DNA of 45,751 nucleotides, from positions 1 to 45,751 of the forward strand of contig JAHRHE010000037.1 in NCBI GenBank assembly GCA_020027965.1, given 5' to 3'. Shown one piece after another: positions 1 through 8,095 of the stretch; positions within the stretch are counted from its first letter, which is position 1; the number at the start of each line of letters is the position of its first letter. Position numbers and translations under genes: made by a program. The DNA comes from Nitrospirota bacterium. Its GTDB lineage: Bacteria > Nitrospirota > Nitrospiria > Nitrospirales > Nitrospiraceae. The notes under the pieces are model-generated. The model was not told the DNA's origin. It made no database searches and saw nothing but the letters and a program-made list of their open reading frames with translations.

Positions 1-650
1 TCTACGCGGTGACAGACCCGCAGCGCAAGGCGCGGGGCGGGATCACCGCCTTTCTGGTCGAGCGCACGTTCCCCGGCTTCTCCGCGCATCGGATCCATGA
101 CAAGATGGGGCTCCGAGGCTCCAGCACGGCAGAACTGGTGCTGGAGCAGGTACGCGTACCTGCTGCCAATGTGTTGGGCCAGGTGGGAGCCGGGTTCGTG
201 CTGGCCATGAAGACCTTGGATGAATCGAGGCTGAGCCTGGCGGCCGCCTGCGTCGGCGCCGGGAAAGAGCTGATCCAGCTTTCCACGGACTTTGCCAGGA
301 AACGGCACGCGTTCGGCCAGCCCATCGCGCAGTTCCAGGCGATCCAGTGGATGTTAGCCGAGATGGCCACCGAGGTCTACCTGATGGAGAGCGCCGTCTA
401 CCGAACCGCGTGGATGTACGATCAGGGCCTCCGGATCACTCGAGAGTCGGCGATCAGCAAGCTGTATGCGTCGGAAGCGCTGTGCCGGATTGCTGACAAG
501 GCCGTCCAGATTCATGGTGGAATGGGCTATATGGGCGAGCACCCGGTGGAGCGGTTCTATCGGGATGCCCGCATCAATCGGATCTTTGAAGGCACGAACG
601 AAATCCAGCGAATGGTCATTGCCGAGGACTTATTCAAGCAGGCGGGCTAG
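1..650 (+). CDS. Acyl-CoA dehydrogenase, C-terminal part (5' end outside window)
   Basis: Flavin-dependent alpha,beta-dehydrogenation of acyl-CoA thioesters. The reading frame is open from base 3 (Y-A-V-T-D-P..., a typical middle-domain stretch), so the apparent GTG at 9 is not the start. Visible are the end of the beta-barrel domain, the C-terminal four-helix domain with RKRHAFGQPIAQFQ, and QIHGGMGYMGE near the FAD contact. The IFEGTNEIQRM motif follows, whose Glu is the catalytic base in the medium-chain family. About 215 residues remain of the usual ~380. Substrate chain length cannot be read from this part. A run of heptamer repeats separates it from the patatin gene on the same strand. 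Confidence 0.93.
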   Translation, partial: YAVTDPQRKARGGITAFLVERTFPGFSAHRIHDKMGLRGSSTAELVLEQVRVPAANVLGQVGAGFVLAMKTLDESRLSLAAACVGAGKELIQLSTDFARKRHAFGQPIAQFQAIQWMLAEMATEVYLMESAVYRTAWMYDQGLRITRESAISKLYASEALCRIADKAVQIHGGMGYMGEHPVERFYRDARINRIFEGTNEIQRMVIAEDLFKQAG

Positions 651-660
651 TCAAAGAAGA

Positions 661-695
661 GCTGAGAGCCGAGAGCTAAGGGCTGAGGGCTGAGA
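661..695. repeat. Degenerate tandem heptamer GCTGAGR x5
   Basis: Five 7-nt units (GCTGAGA, GCCGAGA, GCTAAGG, GCTGAGG, GCTGAGA) lie back to back between the acyl-CoA dehydrogenase and patatin genes. It is one member of the window-wide heptamer family described in the findings. Confidence 0.85.
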
Positions 696-714
696 GCATC
701 TCCTGAGGGGAAAG

Positions 715-1950
715 ATGGGTCGGCCGTCCAAATTGGCGCTGGCGCTGTCCGGGGGAGGATTCACCGGGTATCTCTTCGAGATTGGCGCGCTTACCGCGCT
801 GGATGATCTGTTTGACGGCGGGGTCTCGATCAACGACTTTGACCTCTTTGTCGGGGTGAGTGCCGGCGCTGCGGCCGCCTCGCTGATGGCCAACGGCGTG
901 AAGCCGGAAGAGATCCTTCAGGCCAACCTCTCGGACGAGTGGCCGTACTACTTCGAGCGTCGGGACATCTTTGCTCCCGCCATGGGCGAAGGACTCAAGA
1001 CGGTGCTGCGCGGTGCCAAGCAGTTATTCCCATTGCTGAAGCTGTACGTGCAGAACCGGCATGAGATGAGCTTGATCGACCTCCTCGATAAGGCTCAGGA
1101 TGCGTTGCCCAGCGGCATCTACACCTTAGAGCCGTTCGCCAGACACCTCGAGGCCACCTGCTTGGCGAAGGGGCTGAGCAACTCCTTCGACGGGCTTCGG
1201 AAGGAATTGTACATTCCCGCGATTGACCTGGAGACCGGACAGGGCGTGGTCTTTGGCGATTGGAGAACCCGAGCGGTGCCGATCTCCCGGGCGATCACGG
1301 CCTCGTGTGCAGCCCCCATCTATTTCTGCCCGGTCCGCATCGATGGACGCGACTACATTGATGCCGGGATCGGCCGGATTACCTTCTTCGAAGTGGCGGC
1401 CCAGAAAGGGGCCGACTTCATGATCATCATCAACCCCAGCGTCCATATCCGGCACGACCTCGAGACTGGTGGGATGCGGCCACCCAGCGTCCGGACCACG
1501 CGTCTCCGGGACAAGGGCTTTCTCTCGATCGGGGATCAGGCCACGCGGATCAACCTCGAAGCGCGGTTCTCTCAAGCGTTGCGAATGTTCCGCCATGAGC
1601 ATCCCGAAAAGGACTTCTTGGTGATCTCGCCGAAGCCGACCGAGACCCTGCTCTTCGAGCGAAGTTTTCTCAGTTTCCGCGACCGGGTGCACCTGCTGCG
1701 ATGTGGGTACCTGTCGGTTGTGGAGGCGATCCAGGAGCGTGGCGGAGAGGTCGAGGCAAGGTTTTCGCGCCACGGTCTTGCGATTTCGGAGTCCAGGCAG
1801 CGGCAGCGCGTGCAGATGCGGTTAGAACAGCTTGCCGGCACAGCGAGTGCAGTACAACTCGCTCCAGCCAAGCGCGCCCCTCGGGCCGGCTGGTTGTCCG
1901 TGTTGGGACTGCTTCGCCGCTGGGCGGGCGTGCCTTCTGCTGAGCAATAG
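715..1950 (+). CDS. Patatin-like phospholipase
   Basis: Predicted serine lipid acyl hydrolase of the patatin family. The N terminus carries the oxyanion-hole motif SGGGFTGYLFEIGAL (from about residue 11). The nucleophile elbow is GVSAGA (G-x-S-x-G), and YIDAGIGR holds the Asp of the Ser-Asp dyad (DAG where DGG/DGA is usual). No signal peptide is seen, so it is probably cytoplasmic. The C-terminal ~150 residues after the dyad are basic and of unknown role. The start is ATG with GAGGGG just upstream. Position after an acyl-CoA dehydrogenase is compatible with lipid turnover, but co-transcription is only inferred from strand and spacing. Confidence 0.88.
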   Translation: MGRPSKLALALSGGGFTGYLFEIGALTALDDLFDGGVSINDFDLFVGVSAGAAAASLMANGVKPEEILQANLSDEWPYYFERRDIFAPAMGEGLKTVLRGAKQLFPLLKLYVQNRHEMSLIDLLDKAQDALPSGIYTLEPFARHLEATCLAKGLSNSFDGLRKELYIPAIDLETGQGVVFGDWRTRAVPISRAITASCAAPIYFCPVRIDGRDYIDAGIGRITFFEVAAQKGADFMIIINPSVHIRHDLETGGMRPPSVRTTRLRDKGFLSIGDQATRINLEARFSQALRMFRHEHPEKDFLVISPKPTETLLFERSFLSFRDRVHLLRCGYLSVVEAIQERGGEVEARFSRHGLAISESRQRQRVQMRLEQLAGTASAVQLAPAKRAPRAGWLSVLGLLRRWAGVPSAEQ

Positions 1951-2008
1951 GATTCTGATGTTGGCTGGGGCGATGGTCTCCTGAGGAATCACTCGTAAGG
2001 ACAGACCG

Positions 2009-2992
2009 ATGGCCGAGATTACCGATTACATCGAGGAAGTCAAGGAGCGCTATCGGCTGCGCAGCGACTACGCGTTGGCGGCGAAGCTGGGGATTGCCCA
2101 GCCCGAAGCCAACCTTATTCGGCGCGGGCTGAAGGTGCCGAAGCCCGAGCTCTGCATCCGGATTGCCAAGTTGCTGGACAAGAATCCGGTCGAGCTGTTG
2201 CTCATCGCCCAGAAAAAGAAAGCGCCGCCCGAGGCCAAGGAGTACTGGACCTTGGCACTCACGGCGGTCGACGTCATGCTCCATGTGCCCAAGAGCCCGC
2301 GGTACATCCCCCGCAAGGTCGAAGAGATCGGCCGCGAGCTCCGCCAGCTTGAATCGCAGATGTTGGTCTATCAAGGCGCCGGCGCGAACGCGGAGGCCGT
2401 CCGGCTCGTGGAGACGGCCGACCGTTCCATCGACGCGATCATGGAGCGATGGAACATCTGGAAGAAGGGCGAAGCCCTTTACCCCAATTACCTGCTCGCG
2501 AACCAGGCGGCGGTTCGCCGCAAGGTCACCATCAGACGGCTGCTCATCCTGTCGCGCGCGCAGATGGAGCAGCCTGACCTGGTCGCCGATGCGATCGAGG
2601 TGATGGAGGACCAGCGGCGCACCGGCATCAAGATCTATTACGGCTTCAGGGAGGAGCTGGATCGCGCGCCCGCGTTTGAACGGTTGAAACAGGACTTCAG
2701 ACGACACGGCGCGGCCCACGACATCAATGCGGCCATGTTCGACGAGGAAATCCTGATCTTCTCGCAGTCCTACAGCCAGGTCCCGCTCGGCGTGGTGGGC
2801 AAGCCCACGCCGATCACGATGATCCATCAACTGCAGATTACCTGGAAGCCGGACTTGATCCGGGAGCTGAACCCGGCACCGCTCTTCGATATGACGCGAT
2901 ACGTCTTCGAGTACGAGGCGGCCAAAGCCTTCAAGGCCCAACTGGCACGATTCCTGGAAGCGAACCGTGAAGTTTCCGTCGGAGCCGTTTAA
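2009..2992 (+). CDS. XRE-family regulator with long C-terminal domain
   Basis: An N-terminal helix-turn-helix of the Cro/XRE type spans roughly residues 8-65 (DYALAAKLGIAQPEANLIRR, then KPELCIRIAKLLDKNPVELL). A ~250-residue C-terminal domain follows that I do not recognise with certainty; its middle (GIKIYYGFREELD) and end resemble ligand-sensing domains of other XRE regulators. The 3' end overlaps the following tryptophanase-family gene by 26 nt, so the two are translationally coupled. The likely role is control of that lyase or of aromatic amino-acid use, which is an inference from context. Confidence 0.75.
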   Translation: MAEITDYIEEVKERYRLRSDYALAAKLGIAQPEANLIRRGLKVPKPELCIRIAKLLDKNPVELLLIAQKKKAPPEAKEYWTLALTAVDVMLHVPKSPRYIPRKVEEIGRELRQLESQMLVYQGAGANAEAVRLVETADRSIDAIMERWNIWKKGEALYPNYLLANQAAVRRKVTIRRLLILSRAQMEQPDLVADAIEVMEDQRRTGIKIYYGFREELDRAPAFERLKQDFRRHGAAHDINAAMFDEEILIFSQSYSQVPLGVVGKPTPITMIHQLQITWKPDLIRELNPAPLFDMTRYVFEYEAAKAFKAQLARFLEANREVSVGAV

Positions 2993-4349
2993 GATCAAGG
3001 TGGTCGAGCCGATCCGCCGCACGACCCGCGAGGAACGGGAGCGGCTTCTCCGGGAATCCGGCTACAATCTGTTTCACGTGCCCGCCGACAGCGTCTACGT
3101 GGATCTGCTGACCGACAGCGGGACGGCGGCGATGAGCGACAACCAGTGGGCCGGCATGATGCTGGGGGACGAGTCCTACGCCGGCAGCAAGAACTACTAC
3201 CATTTCGAGGACGCCGTCCGCTCGATCTTCGGCTACAAGCACGTCATTCCGACCCACCAGGGCCGCATGGCCGAAAATCTCCTGTTCTCCACGGTCGTGA
3301 AATCGGGCATGTCCGTCCCGAACAACATCCACTTTGATACGACGCGCGCCAATGTGGAACACCAGGGGGCCCAGGCGCTCGATCTGGTGATCAAGGAGGC
3401 CTACGATCCGCACCGGGAGATTCCCTTCAAGGGCAACATGGACCTGGTCCGGCTGGAGGAAACCATCAACCGGATCGGACGTGACCGGATTCCCCTGGTG
3501 ATGATCACGATCACGAACAACAGCGGTGGCGGGCAGCCGGTCTCGATGGACAACATTCGCAAGACCCGCGCGCTGGTGAACCGGTACGGCATTCCATTGT
3601 TGTTCGATGCCTGCCGATTCGCGGAGAACTGCTTTTTCATCAAGGAGCGCGAGCCGGGGTATGCCGACAAGGCAATCCTGGAGATTGCGCGGGAGCTCTT
3701 CAGCTACGGGGACGGCTGCACGATGTCCGCCAAGAAAGACGGGCTGGTCAATATCGGCGGCTTCCTGAGCCTGAACAACGACCAGTGGGTGCAAGACATC
3801 ACGAACATGCTGATCCTGGTGGAAGGGTTCCCGACCTATGGCGGGTTGGCCGGGCGCGACCTGGAGGCCATGGCCCGTGGGTTGAAGGAAGTGCTGGAGG
3901 AAGACTATCTGGCCTTCCGGATCGGACAGGTCCGTTACCTGGGCGACCTGTTGGATAAGGCTGGAGTGCCGATCCTCAAGCCGGTGGGCGGGCATGCGGT
4001 CTATCTCAACGCCAAGGAGTTTCTGACCCACATTCCACCGAGCCAGTTCCCGGCCCAGGCCCTGGCGGTGGCCCTGTATCGCGAGTACGGCATCCGCGGG
4101 GTGGAGATTGGGACGGTGATGTTCGGCAAGAAGGACCCGGCGACCGGCCGGACCATCTATCCCGAGTTGGAGATGGTGCGCCTGGCGATTCCACGCCGGG
4201 TCTATACCAACATGCAGATCACCTACGTCGCCGAGTCCATTATCGAACTCCACCGCATCCGCGAGTCAATCCCTGGGCTCACGATGACCTACGAAGCCCC
4301 CGTCCTCCGCCACTTCACCGCGCGGTTTGAAGAGTTGCCCCCACGCTAG
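2967..4349 (+). CDS. Tryptophanase / tyrosine phenol-lyase family beta-eliminating lyase
   Basis: PLP enzyme that cleaves an aromatic amino acid to the aromatic product, pyruvate and ammonia. Family features are clear: SDSGTAAMSDNQWAGMM-like N-terminal region (here TDSGTAAMSD), PTHQGRMAENLL, LLFDACRFAEN, and the PLP lysine in TMSAKKDGLVNIGGFL. GGLAGRDLEAMA and the C-terminal LRHFTARFEEL are also present. The body looks like tyrosine phenol-lyase (VNIGGFL). However the phenol-binding Arg of that enzyme (in MERG) is replaced by Ile here (VEIGT), as in tryptophanase, so indole release from tryptophan is the better guess. Starts at GTG inside the upstream regulator gene. Length 460 is normal. Confidence 0.88.
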   Translation: MKFPSEPFKIKVVEPIRRTTREERERLLRESGYNLFHVPADSVYVDLLTDSGTAAMSDNQWAGMMLGDESYAGSKNYYHFEDAVRSIFGYKHVIPTHQGRMAENLLFSTVVKSGMSVPNNIHFDTTRANVEHQGAQALDLVIKEAYDPHREIPFKGNMDLVRLEETINRIGRDRIPLVMITITNNSGGGQPVSMDNIRKTRALVNRYGIPLLFDACRFAENCFFIKEREPGYADKAILEIARELFSYGDGCTMSAKKDGLVNIGGFLSLNNDQWVQDITNMLILVEGFPTYGGLAGRDLEAMARGLKEVLEEDYLAFRIGQVRYLGDLLDKAGVPILKPVGGHAVYLNAKEFLTHIPPSQFPAQALAVALYREYGIRGVEIGTVMFGKKDPATGRTIYPELEMVRLAIPRRVYTNMQITYVAESIIELHRIRESIPGLTMTYEAPVLRHFTARFEELPPR

Positions 4350-4397
4350 CCGAGCCGGACTTGAGCCAATCCACGAGTCGGTAAGCCCTTTCTCACC

Positions 4398-5966
4398 CTA
4401 GGGGGTGGACCCGAGAAACCTGATTCTTCCCTCCACGGAGGCTTTGAGGGGGCCGGCGCGAAGGGCGTCCAGCAGCAAGTCCCGCAGCGGGAGCTGACGC
4501 TCGACGCGGTTTGTGGCTGCCGCGAACATGCTGTAACCGTCGCCGCCGTCGGCCAGGAAGGCGACCGTCGCCACTGAATAGGATCGTGTGGCTTCCAAGG
4601 GTTTTCCTCCTACGGTCACCTCCCGTATGCGCGACCCGGGCCGAGCCGAAAGGTCATACGTGACCGCGAGCCCGGAGACCTGGAGAAACCGGCCGGCCGT
4701 CAGTTGCGGCAGTTGGCTCACGCTGTTCTCCAGGGCCAGCAGCAGCTCACGTCCCGTCAGGGCGAACGTCACGACGGGGGAATCGAAAGGCAGCACCCGC
4801 AAAACCCGTTTGATCTCCACAGGGCCTGGTGAAATGCTGTCCCGAATCTGGCCGCTGTTCACCAGGGCGACCTCGGTCAAGAATTCAGCACGGAGCAAAT
4901 CCGCCAGCAGGTTACCCAGATTGGTCTCACGGGTCCGGATGCGTGTGTTTTCACCGTCCAGAGTCACCAATGACCGGCCGATGACCGTCGCGGTCTCGGC
5001 CTCCAGCTTTTGAGCATAGTCCTCGACGAGCGCCTGCACAGCTGGATCGGATGGCACCGCCACGGTTACGGGGAGGTTTTGAGCTTTCGCCCGAACCACT
5101 TTGGGTTGGCCTGTCGGGGAAGGCTTGTCCGCCATCATCAGGTCCAGCCGTCCAAGGGTGCGGCCCTGGCGATGCGTCTTCACGAACACCGATCCGGGAT
5201 TGGCTGATTCTTCCACCGGCGCTGACGACCCCGCGGTCCGAAGGCCATCGAATCCATCGGTGTGCCCGCCGATGATGGCATCCACCTCCGGCACTTGAGC
5301 CAGCAAAGTCAGGTCCTCCCAGGTGCCCTGATGGGTGACGGCGACAACGAGGTCCGCTCGTTCTTGCTCTCTCAAGGTCCGTGCAAGGGTTCGTGCCGTC
5401 TCGAGGGGGTCTTTGAATTCGAGCAACCTGGCCACCTCGCGATTGAAGGTGTCCGGAAAGTTGCTCCGCCCCAGCAGGCTGATGACGCCTACCTTCACGC
5501 CTGCCACTTGGATGACAGTGAATGGCCGGCAGGGAAGCTCCACGGAACGGCCCACGACGTTCGAGCACAGGATCGGAAACTTCGCCAACTGTTGTAGGCT
5601 CCGCAGATGATCCAGGCCGAAGTCGAAATCATGGTTGCCGGCCGCCATCGCCTGGTAGCCCATCAGGTTCATGGCCTTGATGTCCGGCTCGCCGCGAAAG
5701 AAGGAGGACAGGGCGGTTCCGATCAGGATGTCGCCGGAGTCCACCAGCAGGACGGCTGGGCTTTCTCCGCGGACCTTGGCAATGAGCGTGGCGCGGCCTG
5801 CCATCCCCCCGACGGTGGGCTGCTCCCGCTGCTCGATCGGCAGCGTCTGGCCGTGATGCTCGCTGGTGTGGAGAATGGTGAGGGTCTGGTCCGCAAAGGA
5901 CGGCGGGACAATCCAGAGAGAAGAGGAGAGGGCAAGGGAAGCAGCGAGGCAAAGGAGGCGGAGCAT
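4398..5966 (-). CDS. Secreted 5'-nucleotidase / metallophosphoesterase (UshA-like)
   Basis: Two-domain bimetal phosphoesterase expected outside the cytoplasm. The chosen ATG gives a clean signal peptide (MLRLLCLAASLALSSSLW, cleavage after SFA); an in-frame GTG/ATG upstream (to 6002) would only add a non-signal prefix. Metal-site motifs in order: HTSEHHG, VDSGD, AAGNHDFDFG, VTHQG and GGHTDG. The C-terminal nucleotidase domain ends with LADGGDGYSMF. Oddity: the first ligand is normally Asp (N-D-x-H-G) but is Glu here. Divergent from bolA with ~100 nt between; convergent with the tryptophanase gene. Substrate (nucleotide, UDP-sugar or other phosphoester) cannot be read. Confidence 0.86.
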   Translation of the reverse strand: MLRLLCLAASLALSSSLWIVPPSFADQTLTILHTSEHHGQTLPIEQREQPTVGGMAGRATLIAKVRGESPAVLLVDSGDILIGTALSSFFRGEPDIKAMNLMGYQAMAAGNHDFDFGLDHLRSLQQLAKFPILCSNVVGRSVELPCRPFTVIQVAGVKVGVISLLGRSNFPDTFNREVARLLEFKDPLETARTLARTLREQERADLVVAVTHQGTWEDLTLLAQVPEVDAIIGGHTDGFDGLRTAGSSAPVEESANPGSVFVKTHRQGRTLGRLDLMMADKPSPTGQPKVVRAKAQNLPVTVAVPSDPAVQALVEDYAQKLEAETATVIGRSLVTLDGENTRIRTRETNLGNLLADLLRAEFLTEVALVNSGQIRDSISPGPVEIKRVLRVLPFDSPVVTFALTGRELLLALENSVSQLPQLTAGRFLQVSGLAVTYDLSARPGSRIREVTVGGKPLEATRSYSVATVAFLADGGDGYSMFAAATNRVERQLPLRDLLLDALRAGPLKASVEGRIRFLGSTP

Positions 5967-6002
5967 CTGTTTCACGTAGCGTCTTCCTTCAGGCCCTGCC
6001 AT

Positions 6003-6032
6003 TTGCCTTCAGCACCGACGGTACGCTATTCT
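6003..6032 (+). promoter_or_regulatory. Sigma70-like promoter for bolA
   Basis: TTGCCT, an 18-nt spacer and TATTCT, ending 35 nt before the bolA ATG. Confidence 0.45.
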
Positions 6033-6067
6033 AACGCCGGGCAAGGTTCCAAAGGCAATGGGATTGT

Positions 6068-6307
6068 ATGATCAGTCACGACGCGGTGGCCGACTACATT
6101 CGAAAGGTTATCCCCGAGGCGGCGGTGACCGTCACCGACCTGACCGGTACCCTGGACCATCTCCGCGTCCGGGTGGTCTCGGACCAGTTCAAGGGCAAGA
6201 GCCTCCTGGACCGGCACCGGATGATCTACCAGGCTCTGGACGAACCGATGAAGGACGGTCGCATCCATGCGCTCGAAATCCGGGCCGTGACTAAAGAGGA
6301 ATCGTAA
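6068..6307 (+). CDS. BolA/IbaG-family protein
   Basis: Small (79 residues) class II KH-like protein. The diagnostic segment FKGKSLLDRHRMIYQAL is present, with the RHR His that BolA proteins use to ligate a [2Fe-2S] cluster shared with a monothiol glutaredoxin; IHALEIRA closes the fold. The next gene is such a glutaredoxin, so the pair most likely acts in Fe-S cluster trafficking. Whether it also regulates transcription, as E. coli BolA does, cannot be told. ATG start; a palindromic repeat fills the ~105 nt before the glutaredoxin gene. Confidence 0.9.
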   Translation: MISHDAVADYIRKVIPEAAVTVTDLTGTLDHLRVRVVSDQFKGKSLLDRHRMIYQALDEPMKDGRIHALEIRAVTKEES

Positions 6308-6315
6308 TTAAAGAG

Positions 6316-6386
6316 ACCCCTCACCCCAACTCTCTCCATGGCCCATTGCTTTGGGAAGAACAATGGGCGCCCCGGGAGAGGGGGAC
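6316..6386. repeat. Intergenic palindromic repeat (CCCCTCACCCC type)
   Basis: Outer arms ACCCCTCACCCCAACTCTCT and GGGAGAGGGGGA flank a perfect inner inverted repeat GCCCATTG/CAATGGGC (6341-6348 and 6361-6368). Related CCCCTCACCCC...GGGGAGAG units occur inside the coding sequences at 26098-26150 and 39635-39683. Confidence 0.75.
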
Positions 6387-6412
6387 GTGTCTAGCGTAGG
6401 GAGGAACGAAAC

Positions 6413-6736
6413 ATGGCGGACCAGATAGAAGAGGAGATTCAGCGGGAAATCAAGGCGAATAGAATCCTCATCTATGGGAAGGGCACCAAGGCGATGCCCA
6501 TGTGCGGATTTACGAGGGAGACGATGCAGTTCTTCGACAAGTACGGGTATCCGTACGAGCTGATCGACGTGCTCCAGAATCCGGCCAAGCGCGAGGTGCT
6601 CACGAAGATGACGAACTGGCCGACGCTGCCGAAGGTCTTTATCAACGGGACCTTCTACGGGGATACGGACGTCCTCGAGCCGATGGAGAAAAAGGGCGAG
6701 CTCGAGCCGCTGCTGAAAAAGGCATTCGGGAAGTAA
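6413..6736 (+). CDS. Monothiol glutaredoxin, Grx4 type (CGFT)
   Basis: Fe-S carrier glutaredoxin of 107 residues. It has the N-terminal KANRILIYGKGT strand with the conserved Lys, active site MCGFT where CGFS is usual, then WPTLPKVFINGTFYGDTD (TVP-like and GG-like glutathione contacts). These monothiol proteins bind a glutathione-ligated [2Fe-2S] cluster and partner with BolA, which is encoded just upstream. Strong GGGAGGA ribosome site before the ATG. The island repeat begins at the stop codon: the last ~12 nt of this gene (TTCGGG.AGTAA) recur at the edge of repeat copy B near 11500. Confidence 0.92.
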   Translation: MADQIEEEIQREIKANRILIYGKGTKAMPMCGFTRETMQFFDKYGYPYELIDVLQNPAKREVLTKMTNWPTLPKVFINGTFYGDTDVLEPMEKKGELEPLLKKAFGK

Positions 6737-7135
6737 ATCGGTCTAAGAAGCGTGACGAGGGCGGCCGTCATGCCCTTGTGCTCGCGCACCGCGCACACAA
6801 GAAGGTGGGAAGCCGTGCGGCATGGCTGACCCGCCTGCTCGCGGAGCGCGCACTCAGGATTCTTAGTAGCGGCCCTGCAGGATAGAGTGCTCGCTCGACG
6901 CGCGCAATAGGGGTCAGCCACGCCACCCGACTTTGGGGTAGGGTGGACGCGCGCAGTGAGAGCACGACAGCCGCCCTCGTTGCCCAATGACATCCAGCGG
7001 TTCGAGGGGAGGGTGGGAAAGGGGCGGCGAGTGAGCGTTCCAGTGCTCATCTCGCCGCGCATCCTTTCCATTCGAGACTTGAGAAGAGGTGTGTGATTGC
7101 AAGACCTGACACGCTCTCTCTCGAAGCTGGAGTCC
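6729..7135. repeat. Island repeat, copy A
   Basis: No credible gene. A GC-rich mosaic starts at the glutaredoxin stop codon and contains degenerate TGCTCGC...GCGCGCA motifs beginning near 6779, 6836, 6888 and 6944. The 180 nt at 6778-6957 match 11731-11910 (copy B) with only about three differences. The flanks GTAAATCGGTCTAAGAAGCG and GGTGTGTGATTGCAAG also recur in copy B. Open frames across it on both strands look like chance GC-rich frames. Confidence 0.85.
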
Positions 7136-7218
7136 CTTGAGTCGGCAACCGGAAACTGTAAAGGTACGGCAGAGGAGCTGACGCCATGGGCAATGGGGCC
7201 TCCAAATTGAGCGATCAT

Positions 7219-7323
7219 GGCTAACAAGGCGCTCGCCCCGACCCTCAGCGCCTCCCGGCATTTGCTCGGCTCGTCTGGGCACAGCTCTGTGGCACTGAGG
7301 GCGGGTGAGCTTGGGCGTTAGAG
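7219..7323 (+). other. Integron attC site (cassette boundary 1)
   Basis: Starts GGCTAAC (RYYYAAC type), ends GTTAGAG (GTTRRRY type). Inner arms AAGGCGCTCGCCC and GGGCGGGTGAGCTTGGG are complementary with bulges, as in attC hairpins. The next gene begins 17 nt later. Confidence 0.75.
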
Positions 7324-7340
7324 TCTGAGGGCCGAATCTT

Positions 7341-7937
7341 ATGGAGGACAGGATAATAGAAGTAGTAGCGAAGGTTGCCGGCATAGGCGGTATCGCTCTA
7401 GGCACACTGCTATTGCTGTTTAGAGAATTCATTAGGAAGAACATATTCCCTAATCTAACAAGAGGCCAAGCATATAATCTGCTAAGACTTTTCTTATTCT
7501 TAACATGGACCGCCGCTATATTTGGGATTGCAGCATGGATATTCGCGGAAATTGATGGCAACAAACCTGCGACTTCTGCGAAACCCGGTAAGCGGCCCAC
7601 CTTAGTGTTCAAATACGATAACAAGACCGGCTGGGACCTAGAGAACGTAGGCGAAAGTGCAGCGGTGGATGTGTTGGTTGCACAGCAAGATCATCACGAG
7701 CAAGATTGGAAAAACCCAACACGTCTGCACCCTCTTGCCGCGGGAGGTAGAGTCAATCTGTTTTGGGTCGGGTATAACGCAGACAAGTTAGGTGCGATCT
7801 ATCACGATGACCAAGGTAATGAGTATCACAGTTTTTGCGACGAGGACCTCACCGAATTGAAAACCGAGAGGTTTTTGCCTAATTGGGAAGAGCCCAAAAT
7901 TAAAAAGATATGGGAATATGAGCGACAACCTCAGTAG
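7341..7937 (+). CDS. Cassette membrane protein, unknown function
   Basis: 198 residues not recognised as a known family. Two hydrophobic segments (about 13-28 and 47-68, LLRLFLFLTWTAAIFGIAAW) are followed by a soluble C-terminal domain of ~125 residues rich in short beta-like stretches (PTLVFKYDN, VDVLVAQQD, GAIYHDDQGNEYHSF). Base composition is clearly AT-richer than the chromosomal genes around the island, which fits transfer as a cassette. It sits between an intact attC and an attC interrupted by a palindromic element. The ATG lies shortly after the attC with no strong ribosome site. Confidence 0.7.
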   Translation: MEDRIIEVVAKVAGIGGIALGTLLLLFREFIRKNIFPNLTRGQAYNLLRLFLFLTWTAAIFGIAAWIFAEIDGNKPATSAKPGKRPTLVFKYDNKTGWDLENVGESAAVDVLVAQQDHHEQDWKNPTRLHPLAAGGRVNLFWVGYNADKLGAIYHDDQGNEYHSFCDEDLTELKTERFLPNWEEPKIKKIWEYERQPQ

Positions 7938-8079
7938 AACTCTACCACCCATGCGGATGTGGGGTCACATGCGGATGTGGGGTCAGATCTTGCAATCATA
8001 CATTGTCATAATGCAAGACCCGACCCTCATGCTGCGGGTGCGCTGGCGTGCTGCGGGCCGGTTAAGCTGCACGTTAGGC
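7934..8079 (+). other. attC site interrupted by palindromic element
   Basis: A degenerate left core (GTAGAAC) overlaps the stop codon of the previous gene. The right arm GGTTAAGCTGCACGTTAGGC ends at 8079, 16 nt before the next ATG. The 85-nt palindromic element occupies the centre of the site. Confidence 0.6.
7950..8034. mobile_element. Island palindromic element, copy 1
   Basis: Two tandem 18-nt units (CATGCGGATGTGGGGTCA) precede a 31-nt hairpin at 7988-8018 (TCTTGCA...TGCAAGA), followed by CCCGACCCTCATGCTG. The outer arms GGGTCAGATCTTGCA and TGCAAGACCCGACCC pair imperfectly, like REP sequences mobilised by Y1/HUH transposases. Confidence 0.85.
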
Positions 8080-8095
8080 TGATAGAGCTTTTGCC

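Noticed and set aside
1126-1773. Long minus-strand frames opposite the patatin and many other genes
   Set aside because: Mirror frames of GC-rich codons; the + strand frames carry the recognisable motifs.
6778-6960. CRISPR-like alternation of TGCTCGC...GCGCGCA motifs and ~30-nt spacers
   Set aside because: Units are too degenerate, the intervening sequences are themselves repeated in copy B, and there are no cas genes.
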